From Branchiostoma floridae (taxonomy: Eukaryota > Chordata > Leptocardii > Amphioxiformes > Branchiostomatidae): 64,000 nt of DNA. Location: positions 16,060,971 through 16,124,970 of the forward strand of contig NC_049991.1 in assembly GCF_000003815.2 (NCBI RefSeq), in the 5' to 3' direction. The notes beneath the pieces are model-generated. The model was not told where the DNA came from. It did no database searches and saw nothing but the letters and a program-made list of their open reading frames with translations. Of the stretch, positions 22,901 to 32,507 are shown in pieces (the stretch's first letter is position 1; each line of letters starts with the position of its first letter). The translations under genes were made by a program, and so were the position numbers.

Positions 22901-23060
22901 TTCTTATCCACAAGTACAGAATATCGAATATATCGCTAACTTCGCTTTATGAGGAAAGATCTATTTGTTCAACGCCAAAACATGTGGAGTATCCTTCCAC
23001 GCCCTCCCCACTTGTATTTTCACCGTTCTAGCAGACACGCCGTTCTTGCAGACTCACCAT
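4920..23060 (-). CDS. XPO6: Exportin-6 (complete, 25 coding exons, 1,138 aa)
   Basis: Importin-beta family karyopherin that exports actin-profilin complexes from the nucleus with RanGTP. Exons in transcript order: 23058-23060, 22588-22678, 21970-22082, 19993-20190, 19349-19508, 18778-18897, 17989-18439, 17372-17498, 16830-16939, 16198-16306, 15385-15477, 14820-14889, 13776-13935, 13042-13134, 12485-12635, 11874-12020, 10916-11105, 10370-10525, 9708-9822, 9272-9331, 8965-9076, 8328-8483, 6423-6521, 5379-5609, 4920-5021. Lengths sum to 3,417 nt, an exact frame close to the human length (about 1,125 aa). Diagnostic stretches are SLRALETLMNEFF (N-terminus), YVMMYCLTVLE (importin-beta N-terminal fold), CKVIVDIGRIDWPHFY, CPREDLSVAR, QFRYNQAQLEELDDE, TRQICYQSLQESV, NMASVDFDVFF and DLRYYRLCN near the C-terminus. 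HEAT-type helices continue throughout; the Pro/Ser/Gly-rich insert around the 18.2-18.9-kb exons is probably a loop. The first coding exon ends at the ATG, and the 13776 donor is GC. Confidence 0.97.
5790..6410. repeat. Minisatellite in the XPO6 intron after exon 23
   Basis: About eleven degenerate copies of a 45-60-bp unit with the core TATTGTATATTCAGTACC followed by AGGGACAGAGAT and GTACTGGTG. The array fills most of the intron and starts a few bases 3' of the exon 23 donor (transcript sense). No coding function is apparent. Confidence 0.8.
6760..6830 (-). repeat. Diverged partial copy of XPO6 exon 22 3' end
   Basis: Contains the exon-22-like string ACTGACCAGTATGATGGATG and the following AGAACTGCTGCTGGTTCT, about 1.5 kb 3' of the real exon in transcript sense. 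It is the most diverged member of the exon-22 duplication series at 7960-8395, and is separated from the others by the element at 7055-7934. Confidence 0.6.
7055..7934. mobile_element. Non-autonomous TIR element (880 bp) in XPO6 intron
   Basis: The left end AGGCCATACCAATTTAATTT and following TGTTGGTTCTCGG (7055-7086) is exactly repeated in inverted orientation at 7903-7934. The interior has a poly-A run at 7121-7142, a pair of AGGTCCAG/GACCTGAAAC inverted motifs and no transposase ORF. It appears inserted in the exon-22 tandem array, because CATAGAGAAGATA occurs on both sides. A target duplication is not clear. The interior resembles that of the element at 14230-14665. Confidence 0.8.
7960..8395 (-). 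repeat. Three tandem ~150-bp copies of XPO6 exon 22 3' half plus donor
   Basis: The string CATGATGGAAGAGAACTG recurs at 8030, 8179 and 8331 (spacing 149 and 152 bp), each with the flanking CTGACCAG (donor in transcript sense) and GGTTCTCGACAGTCTCTGT. Only the copy at 8331 continues into the complete exon 8328-8483. The others are pseudo-exon 3' halves lying downstream in the intron, each with an intact donor and no acceptor. Confidence 0.85.
10198..10450 (-). repeat. ~125-bp tandem duplication of XPO6 exon 18 3' half plus donor
   Basis: The segment from about 10198 to 10324 repeats 10325-10450 with roughly 85-90% similarity; both contain TGACTCCTGTAGAGACTGGT and GGCAGTATTG. The right copy belongs to the real exon (10370-10525). 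The left copy lies downstream in the intron in transcript sense and keeps a gtaata donor but lacks the 5' half of the exon. Confidence 0.85.
11497..11575 (-). repeat. Partial duplicate of XPO6 exon 17 5' end plus acceptor
   Basis: GGCCACGGCAGCACAAAGAT and the adjoining TGTGGGACAGGGC at about 11501 repeat the exon 17 sequence at about 11053, 448 bp away. In transcript sense the copy lies upstream of the real exon, with an intact cag acceptor and about 16 in-frame codons (VQLLVCRALSHIFVLPW) before it diverges into non-exon sequence. Confidence 0.8.
13225..13400 (+). repeat. Dispersed repeat fragment (retroelement 3'-end type)
   Basis: Contains GAAGATGTCTGACAGACATC, GAAACGTCAGCAGGTGAGAT and TTGTGTAAAAGAAAACTC, followed by CTACCAACCTGATG. 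The same motifs recur near 19595-19640 and 63097-63195, so this is a multicopy family. The motif set is common at the 3' ends of lancelet retroelements in my experience, but the class is not provable here. Confidence 0.5.
14230..14665. mobile_element. hAT-type MITE (436 bp) with 8-bp target duplication in XPO6 intron
   Basis: Ends are TAGTGGTGCGTACCTAAA and its complement, flanked by the exact 8-bp direct repeat CATGTAAC (14222-14229 and 14666-14673). A TIR starting TAGTG and an 8-bp duplication fit the hAT superfamily. The interior carries repeated AGGTTCAGGTCC and its complement and no transposase. Confidence 0.88.
16275..16361 (-). repeat. 46-bp tandem duplication spanning an XPO6 3' splice site
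   Basis: 41 identical bases starting CACACATCAGGGTCACCAGG occur at 16275-16315 and again at 16321-16361 (period 46). Each copy contains the first bases of exon 10 and its acceptor (tttcag before GTACAAGG). Exon 10 starts at 16306 if the proximal site is used, matching the vertebrate protein without insertion; the distal site would start at 16352. Using the distal site adds 46 nt, shifts the frame and reaches a stop. Confidence 0.88.
19078..19142. repeat. Perfect 32-bp-arm palindrome (1-nt spacer)
   Basis: GTCAGGGTTGTTATGTGGCA and the rest of the arm (19078-19109) are repeated without mismatch in inverted orientation at 19111-19142. It lies in the XPO6 intron between exons 5 and 6. Either a minimal MITE or a recent inverted duplication; no clear target duplication. 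Confidence 0.85.
20758..21886. mobile_element. 1.13-kb non-autonomous TIR element with GC-rich palindromic core
   Basis: Ends CATGCCCATAGCCAGG and CCTGGCTACGGGCATG are imperfect inverted repeats; AACTT flanks both (20753-20757 and 21887-21891), a candidate 5-bp target duplication. Near the left end are GGGGGGTTCG and GCGCGAG repeats, and near the right end the inverse CGCACCCCCC. The core (about 21380-21565) holds inverted copies of CCAGCTCCGGCCCGCAC and three 20-bp direct repeats with GAGCTGGACCGTGCGGGCAA. No transposase. Confidence 0.75.
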
Positions 23061-23658
23061 GTTCTCGAGCAAAGCTTCGGCTTGAAAGTGATAAAACCGG
23101 TTGTATCTTCTTCAGATTACAAACACCCCTCCTTACAGACCCCCCAGATATTGAACTTCACGACGAAAACCCGCTTGATTCAACTTTCAATGGTCCTTCT
23201 GTCACTTCCTTGGGCATTTTTGATCCACCTTCATAGCATCAGAACGTAGCTACAGATTTTACTTGGTACATTTGTTGATAGATACTATCAAAATTGCACC
23301 TTTTATGGTACGAATTATTATTAGATATTTATTTGCAGTCCATATTATTACAAAACATGATCAAAATCATTACAGTTAAGCAAGTATGGTAATTTTCATG
23401 CTGTTGCCATCTTCAATTCTGAGCTTTGGGGTCAAAGGTTGATAATATAGGGGACAATACATTATTCTGTGACAACATGTTGTGATACAAGAAAGGTTTG
23501 CAGCTAGCTTCCACAACGAGAAAAGTATCTGTGTTGTTATATTCCCATAAAAAAACTTGCCCTTTGTCAATCTTTAGATATATTTTGAAGAATCCATCTT
23601 TAAGACAGCAGATCTAGAAAATATCATTATATGTATAATGTATCGTCCCTAATCCAAG
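23061..23658. promoter_or_regulatory. Divergent XPO6/NDUFA6 intergenic region
   Basis: Only about 600 bp separate the XPO6 start codon (minus) and the NDUFA6 start codon (plus), so both 5' UTRs and promoters must lie here. The sequence CCAAGATGGC (23654-23663) overlapping the NDUFA6 ATG matches the YY1 consensus, a feature seen in many nuclear genes for mitochondrial proteins. No TATA box stands out. Start sites cannot be placed. Confidence 0.6.
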
Positions 23659-26600
23659 ATGGCTTCCTCGGCTGGAGGGGCGGTCGTTGGAGTTGCGGCG
23701 AAACAAGTGAAGCCTGTGCTCTCACAGAGCCTACCAGAGGCCAGACGAAGAGTCAGAAACCTGTACAGAGCATGGTACAGAGAAATACCGCATGCGGGTA
23801 AGTGTGCTACTCTAGGAAAGTGGAAAAATACCTCCTTAACTTGTGCCGGTTTTGAGGTCATCTTCCACCCTTTCACCTTGAGTCAAGTATTAAAGGAGGC
23901 TATATCTGTATCTGTATCTGTATCTATATAGCCGGTATAACCGCCATTCGGCGTAACACACCAGCTTCGCAGGCACGCGGCGCGGCAGCAGCTGGTTATA
24001 TTACACTGAACGATCTGTCACACCTAACTTTTGCACATCTGTCTGCATAAACTCCTAGCTCCTTTATACGAGTTGCAACATTTCTGCAAAGACCAACAGC
24101 ACAGCCAGTTAGTCTCTACCAGACTCCGGATCGCTGGAAAAATCGTAGAAATGGAGCAAATCAGAGGAGTAAGCCGGCCAGAGGAATATAACCGGCCAGG
24201 GAACAGCACGCGATCGTCGGAGTCTGTGGAATCCCGGTGTCTTGTTTGATGTCCACTAATCGCTATCCAATAGGTGCGAAGTGGCTAAATAACCCTTTTA
24301 TTGCTTTCCTACTCGCCCGTGACGGTCCAAGCGGGGCGAGCCTGTCACATGTGACCTTCCTCTAAAATTAATACTCGGCAGTTTACAGGCTTAAATTAAA
24401 AAAAAAGACATGAATAGAAATAACAGACACGCCGGAGCGCGGTTCATGTTGTTCTGAATAATTAGTCAAAACTTTATTGACACGACGAGTACCGTACGCT
24501 TGATGGCCGCCGACTCTGGCCGGTCTGCGGCCAGCTAAAGGCCGAGGCTGCCAACACAACAACAACAGCCCACTCGATACTGCTGTCACGAAATGGAGAT
24601 CTAGAAAAACATGCGAGTGGCGAGCGACAAGAGAAAACATAGCGATAACCACCACAGCCTATGGTTCAGAAGTCAGGACCAAACTCGGCATTGAGGTTTA
24701 GCAGCGAAGAACTCTGGAGGACGTCAGCGAATCGGCCACGTGATCGATCAAGAAGGCGTCCCAGAAAGAAGTCACCCGCTTCGAAACGAAAGAGATCGCA
24801 AACTTCCCACACAAAAACATCGGCAGGCCCCAGAAACTTGGTGACCTCGATGCGGTGTTACCGGACTTTGTAAGAACCACACAGCGGCGCCATTTTCTTT
24901 GTTTTGTTTGTGCGCTCGGCTGGCGGGAGAAATCTGGCGGTTTGATTCCGAATTATTAATCATATATTTTTTTTACATAAGTAAAAAGCTCACTTACATA
25001 TTACACTTTGACGCTATGAATTAGAATAATTCTAGCTAGAAATTTGTAGGTTTAAAACGCATTAGTTGCTCTTTTTTTAAACAATTTGTGTGACCAAGGA
25101 GGTTAAAGAAAGCCTTGGTGTGACGCCATTTCTGCTGCTGTTGTCTGCACGCTAAGATGTCGCTGGCATTTTCTGGAGATTTATGTAACCTCTTAGCAAA
25201 ACGTGAATATCGTAAGCATTCTGTAAATTGTATGGAGAAACTTTGAAAGTGTAGTGTGAAATAGTATTGATAAATACAATTGTGTAAATACGCAGCGAAG
25301 TTCAGCTCGTAACGAATTTGTTTGCGTATGATACTAAGTAACACGCCATGCTTTCATACCCATGCTTTGATACCCTTGCGTTTGTAAAAAAATTACGACA
25401 AATTTTCCGTATAAATAAATGTTTATTTCTTGAAGAACGACACACTTTTTATTCCTGTGTGAATTACTAGTGTTATGTTTCGGTTACGAAATGGAGCATG
25501 ATTGTGAACGTACTAGTATAAACATGACTTGACACCAGTAAACAGTGCCGCATCAAGAGGGAGGGGGGTGGATTCGCGTAATCAAAAAGTAGCCACGATG
25601 AAAATTTAGTGGTCGTTAAAACCGCTAAATGTAAGTTATCGTTATAAAATCAAGGATTGGGAACAGTTTGACGTTTGTACCGAAAAAGGCTTATAGAAAT
25701 AGTCCTCGTTTGTCGGACGCTGAGAGACGCGCCCCACGGCGCGTTAATTGATTTATGGCTTAAATAATCTGAACTCCGAAGCTACTGTCTTTGTGCAGAA
25801 AATGAGCGGATTAGTTTTATGGCCTTTCATCAAACCGAAAGTCGACAGACTCCTGGGATCGCGTGCTGTTCCCTGGCCGGTTATATTCCTCTGGCCGGCT
25901 TACTCCTCTGATTTGCTCCATTTCTACGATTTTTCCAGCGATCCGGAGTCTGGTAGAGACTAACAGCCAGTCACCATCGTTCTTTGATTTGCCATGTTAC
26001 TAGTACTAAGGCGTAGGAAACTCATGTTGATATCCTTGCAAAAACATGTATGGTACACACTGGTGTAGCACTGGCAGTCTTACTAATGCTACTTTACTTT
26101 AGCAAGACATTTACATTTTGATGTTGTTTAACAACGTCCTCTACATGTACTGCAGTGACATATCGTATTTTCAATTGACTTCATCATTAGTATGCTTACA
26201 TGGAAACAATAATTGTATCCTGTATTTACACATTATTGGGGAAGTCTATCTTTTTTTTATACGGTTTCCGAGTTAGATATTCTTAAGCTCAAAAGTTAGT
26301 CATGCTGCTGATGAGTCATGCTGAAGATTTGGCCAAAAAGCTCGAGAGTTCTATTAGATACCTCATTCCATAGGACAACAGCCAGACCATATGTTTAATA
26401 ATGTTGGAACTGTTTATATAATTGTAATAATACATTCTGACAAATCTAACTGTTACATGCATTTTTCTTATTCTGCAGTCCATGCCTACCAGTTGGACAT
26501 CTCTGTAAAGGCAGGAAGGGAAAAAGTACGGGAGCTTTTCGTACAGAATGCCAGTGTCAAGGATCCCAGGGTCATTGACCTTCTGGTTGTAAAGGTATGC

Positions 26601-27103
26601 TAAAGACTTTAGTAAAACACAGTATTTCACATGGATTAGGATTTTACCATGGTTAATATTGACGGAAGGAGGCCATATACATATCATGGACCTCAAGTAT
26701 TAATAACTAACTTGGATGCATGAAGGTTTGATGTGAGATGCATAAGAAAAAGAAAAATGGATATGATCATAACAAACATAGTACAGGTATTTGAAAATGA
26801 AACCTTTGCCAGCTTGTTTGCTTTTGAGCTTTTTAATCGGCCTAAGTGGGAATCAAGTGGACTGATAAACCCATGGAAGGAAAAATCTTTACGATTACGA
26901 TTCTCCATGACTGGAGAAGAGCTCTTTAAGTTGTCTTTTCTTTTATTGATTTGTTGTTTTGTTTTTAACTCTAGGGTCGACAGGACCTAGAGGAGACCAT
27001 CCACATCTGGAAGCAGCGAACACACCTCATGCGCTACTTCCACGAGACAGAAAAGAAGCGCCCCTCAGATTTCTTATCACGCTTTTATGAAGGCCAAGAC
27101 TAG
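23659..27103 (+). CDS. NDUFA6: NADH dehydrogenase (ubiquinone) 1 alpha subcomplex subunit 6, complete (3 exons, 127 aa)
   Basis: LYR-motif accessory subunit of mitochondrial complex I (B14), which with the acyl carrier protein sits on the matrix arm. Exons: 23659-23797, 26479-26594, 26975-27103; total 384 nt including the stop TAG, matching the 128-aa human form. Residues 35-37 are the LYR motif in [16 protein letters not shown]. Exon 2 encodes [20 protein letters not shown] and VIDLLVVK. Exon 3 encodes the family signature [15 protein letters not shown] and ends [10 protein letters not shown]. Splice sites are canonical (gtaagt, gtatgc; ctgcag, ctctag). Intron 1 (2.7 kb) contains a TIR element at 24110-25963. 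The start is chosen because it aligns with the vertebrate protein and overlaps a YY1-like site. Confidence 0.97.
23897..23935 (+). repeat. TATCTG microsatellite in NDUFA6 intron 1
   Basis: Four to five tandem TATCTG/TATCTA hexamers, bounded by GGCTATA and TATAGCC. Such hexamers often form retroelement tails, but no element body was recognised upstream. Confidence 0.65.
24110..25963. mobile_element. hAT-like TIR element (1,854 bp) with 106-bp identical termini, in NDUFA6 intron 1
   Basis: The first 106 bp, beginning TAGTCTCTACCAGACTCCGG (24110-24215), are repeated in inverted orientation at 25858-25963 with no mismatch seen, and similarity continues imperfectly inward. The element is flanked by the exact 8-bp direct repeat CAGCCAGT (24102-24109, 25964-25971), as expected for hAT. 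No transposase domain was recognised. The interior instead holds a CpG-rich, promoter-like stretch with gene-like features (see the separate entry). A 160-bp derivative with the same ends lies at 33401-33560. Confidence 0.88.
24690..25215. promoter_or_regulatory. CpG-rich promoter-like segment inside the TIR element
   Basis: On the minus strand TTTCTCCCGCC (E2F-like, near 24922-24932) precedes an ATG at 24891-24893 in the YY1-like context AAAATGGCGCC, opening a short frame that reaches a gtaaca donor-like site. On the plus strand an ATG at about 25157 opens 18 codons ([18 protein letters not shown]) ending at a gtaagc donor-like site. This resembles a divergent promoter with two first exons. 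No downstream exon or homolog is recognised, so function is speculative. Confidence 0.3.
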
Positions 27104-29214
27104 CTTGTCAACAAAGATTCATGGACATCTCTAACAGTAGAAAATTTAACAACCAAATGTGTAATTTCCTGTGATAACAACCATACATGTTTCTGCTGGA
27201 CTGGATTTTCCTTTAACTTGTGGCTCTTTACAGTATGAGATGATCTTAAAACTGTCTTGCATACCCATATAAAAACATGTTTGTGTGTGCTGGTTGTTCA
27301 TATTCCACATGTATAACGTTGACCCATGATGTTATGTTTGGAGAGAGATAGATCATCAAAGATGAAAGTATTATAAAGTTTGAAACTGTGATCTTGTGAT
27401 GATTTTGCTGTCAGGAATACTTTTATTGGTAAGCAGTGATTTGGGTATTATTAGGCTATAGGCTATACCTGTACCTTTATTCTAGTGAACTGAGCTTTCT
27501 TTGCATTAATCTGACTTATTCAGTCTCCACACACATCATTGAAAGATTTAGTGGTTAACTCAGACATCAGACCAAAATTAACAATCGGCCTGAATCCCAG
27601 GTTTATAATTTTGGTGATATCCTTCATCTCTCCTAAAATATAAATAACATCTGTTTCCTGTTCAATTTTCTACAATGTCAATTTTATTTCACAAATTCTT
27701 TAGTCCTGCACCCTGTAGAAAACACTTTGATCCATTCAAAACACATGATGTCGTCATAAGATTTTTTTGTATCCCTGTTAAACATTACCATTTTTATTCC
27801 TGCACCCACCAAAAAACAACTGTTGAACAAAACAGTACATGTATCTGATGTACACATCCAAATCTGTGTAAAGATACCAAATTCATGGGACTTACCAATA
27901 AAATAATTGAGGAATCCATACATGTTCAACCAATGTTGTAGATCTCTAAATTCTAGATATCAAACCTTTCATCATATTACCTACAAACTTGTCAGCTTTC
28001 ATGCTGAAGTGGTGTACCTTTTGTACTCCCATATACATATACCATGTCAAGTATAGCAAATTCAGTAGCCTTCAATGTGAGGACTAACTGCATCTAACAT
28101 AGCTTTTCATATGATCAATTTTGTCATGTTAAATCCATGGTTTGTTTACATTGTCCACTGCATGAGTCAGCATGACCATAACCTTTATCCTTCAGGGACC
28201 GTGTACCTGCCACTTAAATCTCTGCATGACGTCAAACAATGCAGGAAACAAGTATTTTCCAAACCGAAAGACACGGGCTGTTTATGCTGTCACTAATCAT
28301 CCATGAACTTGTTTGCTACTAACTTGATACTTAAAGTACACTTGTACTTCCTACATTAAAGTTATACAACATGTTAAAAATTCTGTTTAAAAATACTCTG
28401 CCTAGAAACCAAATGTACGTTTGTAGTTCATTTGAAGTGGTACCAAGGTCTTTTATACACTTGATTTTGTTGTTTTCTTCATGTTAAATGGAATTTATGC
28501 AATCTAACATCAAAAGGTTTTTATATTTTTAGAGACACCACTTTATTAGTAATTTCTTATTCATATTGCATAGTATGATGCACTGTACATCTAAGAACAC
28601 TTCTGTCTTACAATATGCACAACCATTATAACAGTTCTACTTCTAGAGAGGTATGTTCCACTTATAACTGAAAGCAGCATAAGACTTCTTAGAAAATAGT
28701 ATTGCCACCAAACTGCACTAAATGTAAAAGCAGCTGCATTACAGCACAGATCAACACATGAAACTGTTGCTTGTACCAAGATAATGATATTCACGCCCAA
28801 CCCCCAATACATGTCAATGAATTTTCCAAAATTGTTTCCTACAAAACCAAAAAATACAGGGTTTTGGGGGGATTACTTTTAAGAACTGCTGTAGTATAAG
28901 ACTAAAGAGGAGCCTTGAAAAAAATAAAACCTCAGTAGTTTTGTAACATGTAACAATTACCATAGCAGGATTGGGAAAGTAGCATCAAAATGCTTCACCA
29001 CAAATCTTAAATGCATTTCCAGCAATTCAATCTCATACCACGTCAATGTGACTTGTTACAAACTGCTCTCTGAGTGGTGTTACGTACAGCAATTTCAGGG
29101 TACTTTTTCACAAATTACTTTCACTTTAATTTCAAATGAAGCATTCTGCCAACATCATTAGACAAAGCAATTTAAAGCCACAGGCTACTCGATCTGAAAT
29201 GGAGACACAAAGTT
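27104..29214. other. Convergent 3' region between NDUFA6 and CANT1, no gene seen
   Basis: AT-rich sequence in which every frame is closed. Possible polyadenylation hexamers are AATAAA at 27897-27902 (plus, for NDUFA6) and its complement at 28542-28547 (for CANT1). Both are distant from the stops, so assignments are weak. Confidence 0.4.
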
Positions 29215-32200
29215 TCAAATAAAGTCAACACCTTCATACTTAAAGTCCCCTTCTATTCTCTGATCTGTGAGGAGAAATTTCCCATCCAGCCTGAACACTG
29301 AGATGAAGGTTGCTATTGCACCCCTGTCCTCCTCTGTCTTCAGGGCAACCACAACTTGGTCCTGTGTTCCTGGAATGAATTTAAAGGAGGAGAATCCCCT
29401 GATGGGGTTCAGCTTCCCTATAGTTTGGACCCTGATGTCCTGAAAGTCTGCGCTACAGGAGATGATGAGGTTAGTGGCCCTGTGCTCGTCGTCAGCCTCG
29501 TTGTAGCTGAGCTGGCTGGCTCGGCGGGGGAGGAAGAACCAGCGCTGGTGGATGTCGCTCCACACTCCTGACTCATGGATCATGTATCCTGAACAGATCA
29601 CGGGAGCAAGAAGATTGGATTGAAGCATTTGTTACAAGAGCAAAAATATTCATTCACATTATTTTCTCAGTCTTATAACCTTGGTAAGGCTGCATATCTG
29701 AAATTACAAGGCTACAGTCTGAGGTCCAGATGTTTGTATCTTGTGTTCATTCCAAAACCCACAGCTTTGCAGACCAAAGTAGACACAACAGAAACAGGTC
29801 TGAATTTCAGGACAATGAAAACATCCTTAGTACTGCTAATTTTAGCATTCTACACAATTTGTTGCAATATATGATTCACATCTTCTCAAAAGTCTGCTAA
29901 GTTCCTTTTCGGACTTTCTCATGGGTAAGTACACAATATAATATTGTTCAGTCACAGAATCAGCAAAGGAAAACACATCATTTTGAAGGTTCACATGGAA
30001 AGGAATACAAACCTGGGTAGCTACACCCTGCAGCTTCTCTCATGGCGTTGTAGTTCTCCACCCAGTCATGGTGGGCAACATCTCCATGGAAACCTATGGT
30101 TTTCACCCACTGAGGATTTGTGTTCTGTACAACACCTGGAAAAAAATCACAATAAATAGGATTGTATTGCATCTACATGTAATAAGTGTCTGGATTTATC
30201 CATCTATCTTTTATGGAAGTTAAAGCTATATCAGTATGTTCAGGTAGCTTGACAGTTTTGTTCCTAGCCAGTCAGGACAGCCTGGCACCTACTAGTAGCC
30301 AGCCTAGTGGCTGGCCCTACAGCTGCCACCCAAGAGGGGGTCATTAACCCCAGCCAGAGATTGTGTAAACACAGGCTACCTGGCACCAGGCCTCGGATGG
30401 ATTTATGGTTTATATAATAGTTAGGGTACCCTTGTGGTTTGTGTTGCGTTTCTGGGCAGCCCTCCTGGAATCGACCTTGTGCCGAATCCTCCTTGTCCAC
30501 CTGTCCAGTTGCAAAATGGAATCTTTTATGGTTCCCACTATTGGAATGACTGAAATAGAGATACACTTACCTGTAGTAGTGGTCCACTCCTTTCCTAGCC
30601 CTCCCACATACATTGTATTATCCTTCACTGCAATCCACTCGCCTTTAAAACCTGAAGGAATACCGTGGTTCAAAAGTTAATGGCTTCGAGATTTGTAAGA
30701 AACTTTCTGTAAAAATCTCAACATGATCATGAGATTTCACACCAAGGGAAAGTGACAATATTATCAAGACCAGTGCAAGAAATGAAAAATTACTTTTGCC
30801 CCCCCAAAATGTTTCCTGTACCATATGTGAGTGTGTCTGTCTGCCTGTGGACAGCGTAACTTGAGAAGTTGAGGATATATCTTTATGATATTGGACATGT
30901 GGGAAGGTCTTGGAATAATGAACGTCAGGTGCAATAATATTACTGAGGAACTTGCTTTTTCAATATCTTGTGTTCAGGAGATGCTGCACATATGGTTGTG
31001 ATGTAAGTATTGTTTGATTCTTGTGGTTTATACATTATGAAATGAGCTACTTTGTGATGACTCACCCTTATTTGTGGACCGCCCATTCCCGTCCCCCAGG
31101 ATGACCCATGGCACAGCCACAGTCTTGTCACCCGTCTGTACTATCTCATAGACAACACCTGTCCTGTCGTCCACGCTGTACAGTCTCCCGTTAAACACAG
31201 TCAGTTCAGACAGCTCCATGGACCTCCCGCCCTGAGCAAGGCTTGAGGTCATCACAGTCGGCTTGGACTCATCCCAGATCACCTCCACGCGGTCTCCTTT
31301 GATGACGAGAACTCCCTTCTTGAAGAAACTCTTCCACGTCTTCTCGTCGTTCTTGGAGGCGTGGTCGAGATCGGTGATGAGAGCGATCCGGTAGTGAGTC
31401 CCCCTGTCGGAAAACCACGGCGCGGTCATGGGGTACGTGCTGTTGTAAGCCGTCTGCTGGCCGAAACGGTCCGCAGGATAGGTGGTAGTCTTGCAGCTGG
31501 GGTAGAACAGCATGATCAGGGCGACGAAGGCGACCACAGCAACGATGACTTTCATGCGGAATCGCAGGCGGATGCCGTTGGCCTCCACCGGCCTTATCGG
31601 AGATGTCACCGTCTTGATACTGATCATTTTGTCCTGTAAAAATAATGGAGGCAACATCTTCTTATACCTTGCAACATTTTCATCCCTGCTCCGTCACTAA
31701 AGTAAGAGTAACTGGGGCAGAATCGTCAGAAAACCACAAATGTCTTCGCGAAAAATTCTCCGCGACTGCTTGACGGCCATCTTTGATTGCGTGTCATGTC
31801 GAGGGGTCGTTGGGTTATACCAATATTTGTAGGGGTGGCACTGAAACAGGTGTGTGTCTGTTTTGAGGACAAAAGGGCACACTTCAAAGTTCAAACCCTG
31901 CCAAGTTCGTCAAAACAAGATGGTTAATGATTTTGATTCGACCAAAATTTTGCCTATTTGCCTTATAACGTTATATGTATTTACGCCTACAGAGTTGGTG
32001 ATAAATGCCAACCAATATGTTACTAGTATTATCAATGAACCATTCATTCCAAGAAAGACAAATAACGTTACACTATAAAATGCCTCGTCACCTTCCTTCA
32101 GTAACTCACTAGAACACACTGGCTGATTAAAACATATGCTAGGCCATACAATAGATTCAAACGAGAGGAAACATGTCCATTGTGTTTGGTAGTTGTCCCT

Positions 32201-32507
32201 CAAGCAGAAGCTTGCTGGGGTGCCACCTGGCAGCACTAACGTTACATAATAGTGATTACTAGTAGTACCTAGGAATATGAAAGCTACGCACCGGTATTGC
32301 ACGTGGTGGTTATGAAACGAAAGGTAAATATATAATAATAATATTCAGCCCTGTAGTCTTACATACCTCTTCCATTGTGGCGTTAGATGTCTGGAAACTA
32401 CCACTGGCTCGCTGGGTCGGCTTCTTCTCGGAGATTTCGCCATTAACTAGACTTTCGCCATTGGCTGTGGTGTCTTCTCTGGTGGAGTCGTCGGCCTGGT
32501 CCTTGCC
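29215..32507 (-). CDS. CANT1: Soluble calcium-activated nucleotidase 1 (apyrase), type II membrane form
   Basis: Ca2+-dependent nucleoside diphosphatase of the ER/Golgi, acting on UDP and GDP released during glycosylation. Exons in transcript order: 32367-32507, 31066-31633, 30571-30651, 30013-30135, 29215-29588 (stop TGA). From MEEDKMISIK the product is 384 aa (human 401). Residues about 31-47 ([17 protein letters not shown]) form the signal-anchor. Family motifs: [80 protein letters not shown] and YEGVDFI at the C-terminus. All splice sites are GT-AG and the phases join. The first exon is open for 47 codons with only one in-frame ATG, nine nucleotides before its donor. The start is either that ATG or one in an unseen upstream exon, which would add an acidic, Ser/Thr-rich cytosolic tail ([17 protein letters not shown]). 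Confidence 0.96.
31740..31800 (-). promoter_or_regulatory. YY1-like site, possible alternative CANT1 promoter
   Basis: CAAAGATGGCCG on the minus strand (about 31774-31785) matches YY1 and sits about 150 bp upstream of the main CANT1 exon, inside its first intron. An ATG within it opens a 29-codon upstream frame that stops before the exon. Suggestive only. Confidence 0.25.
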
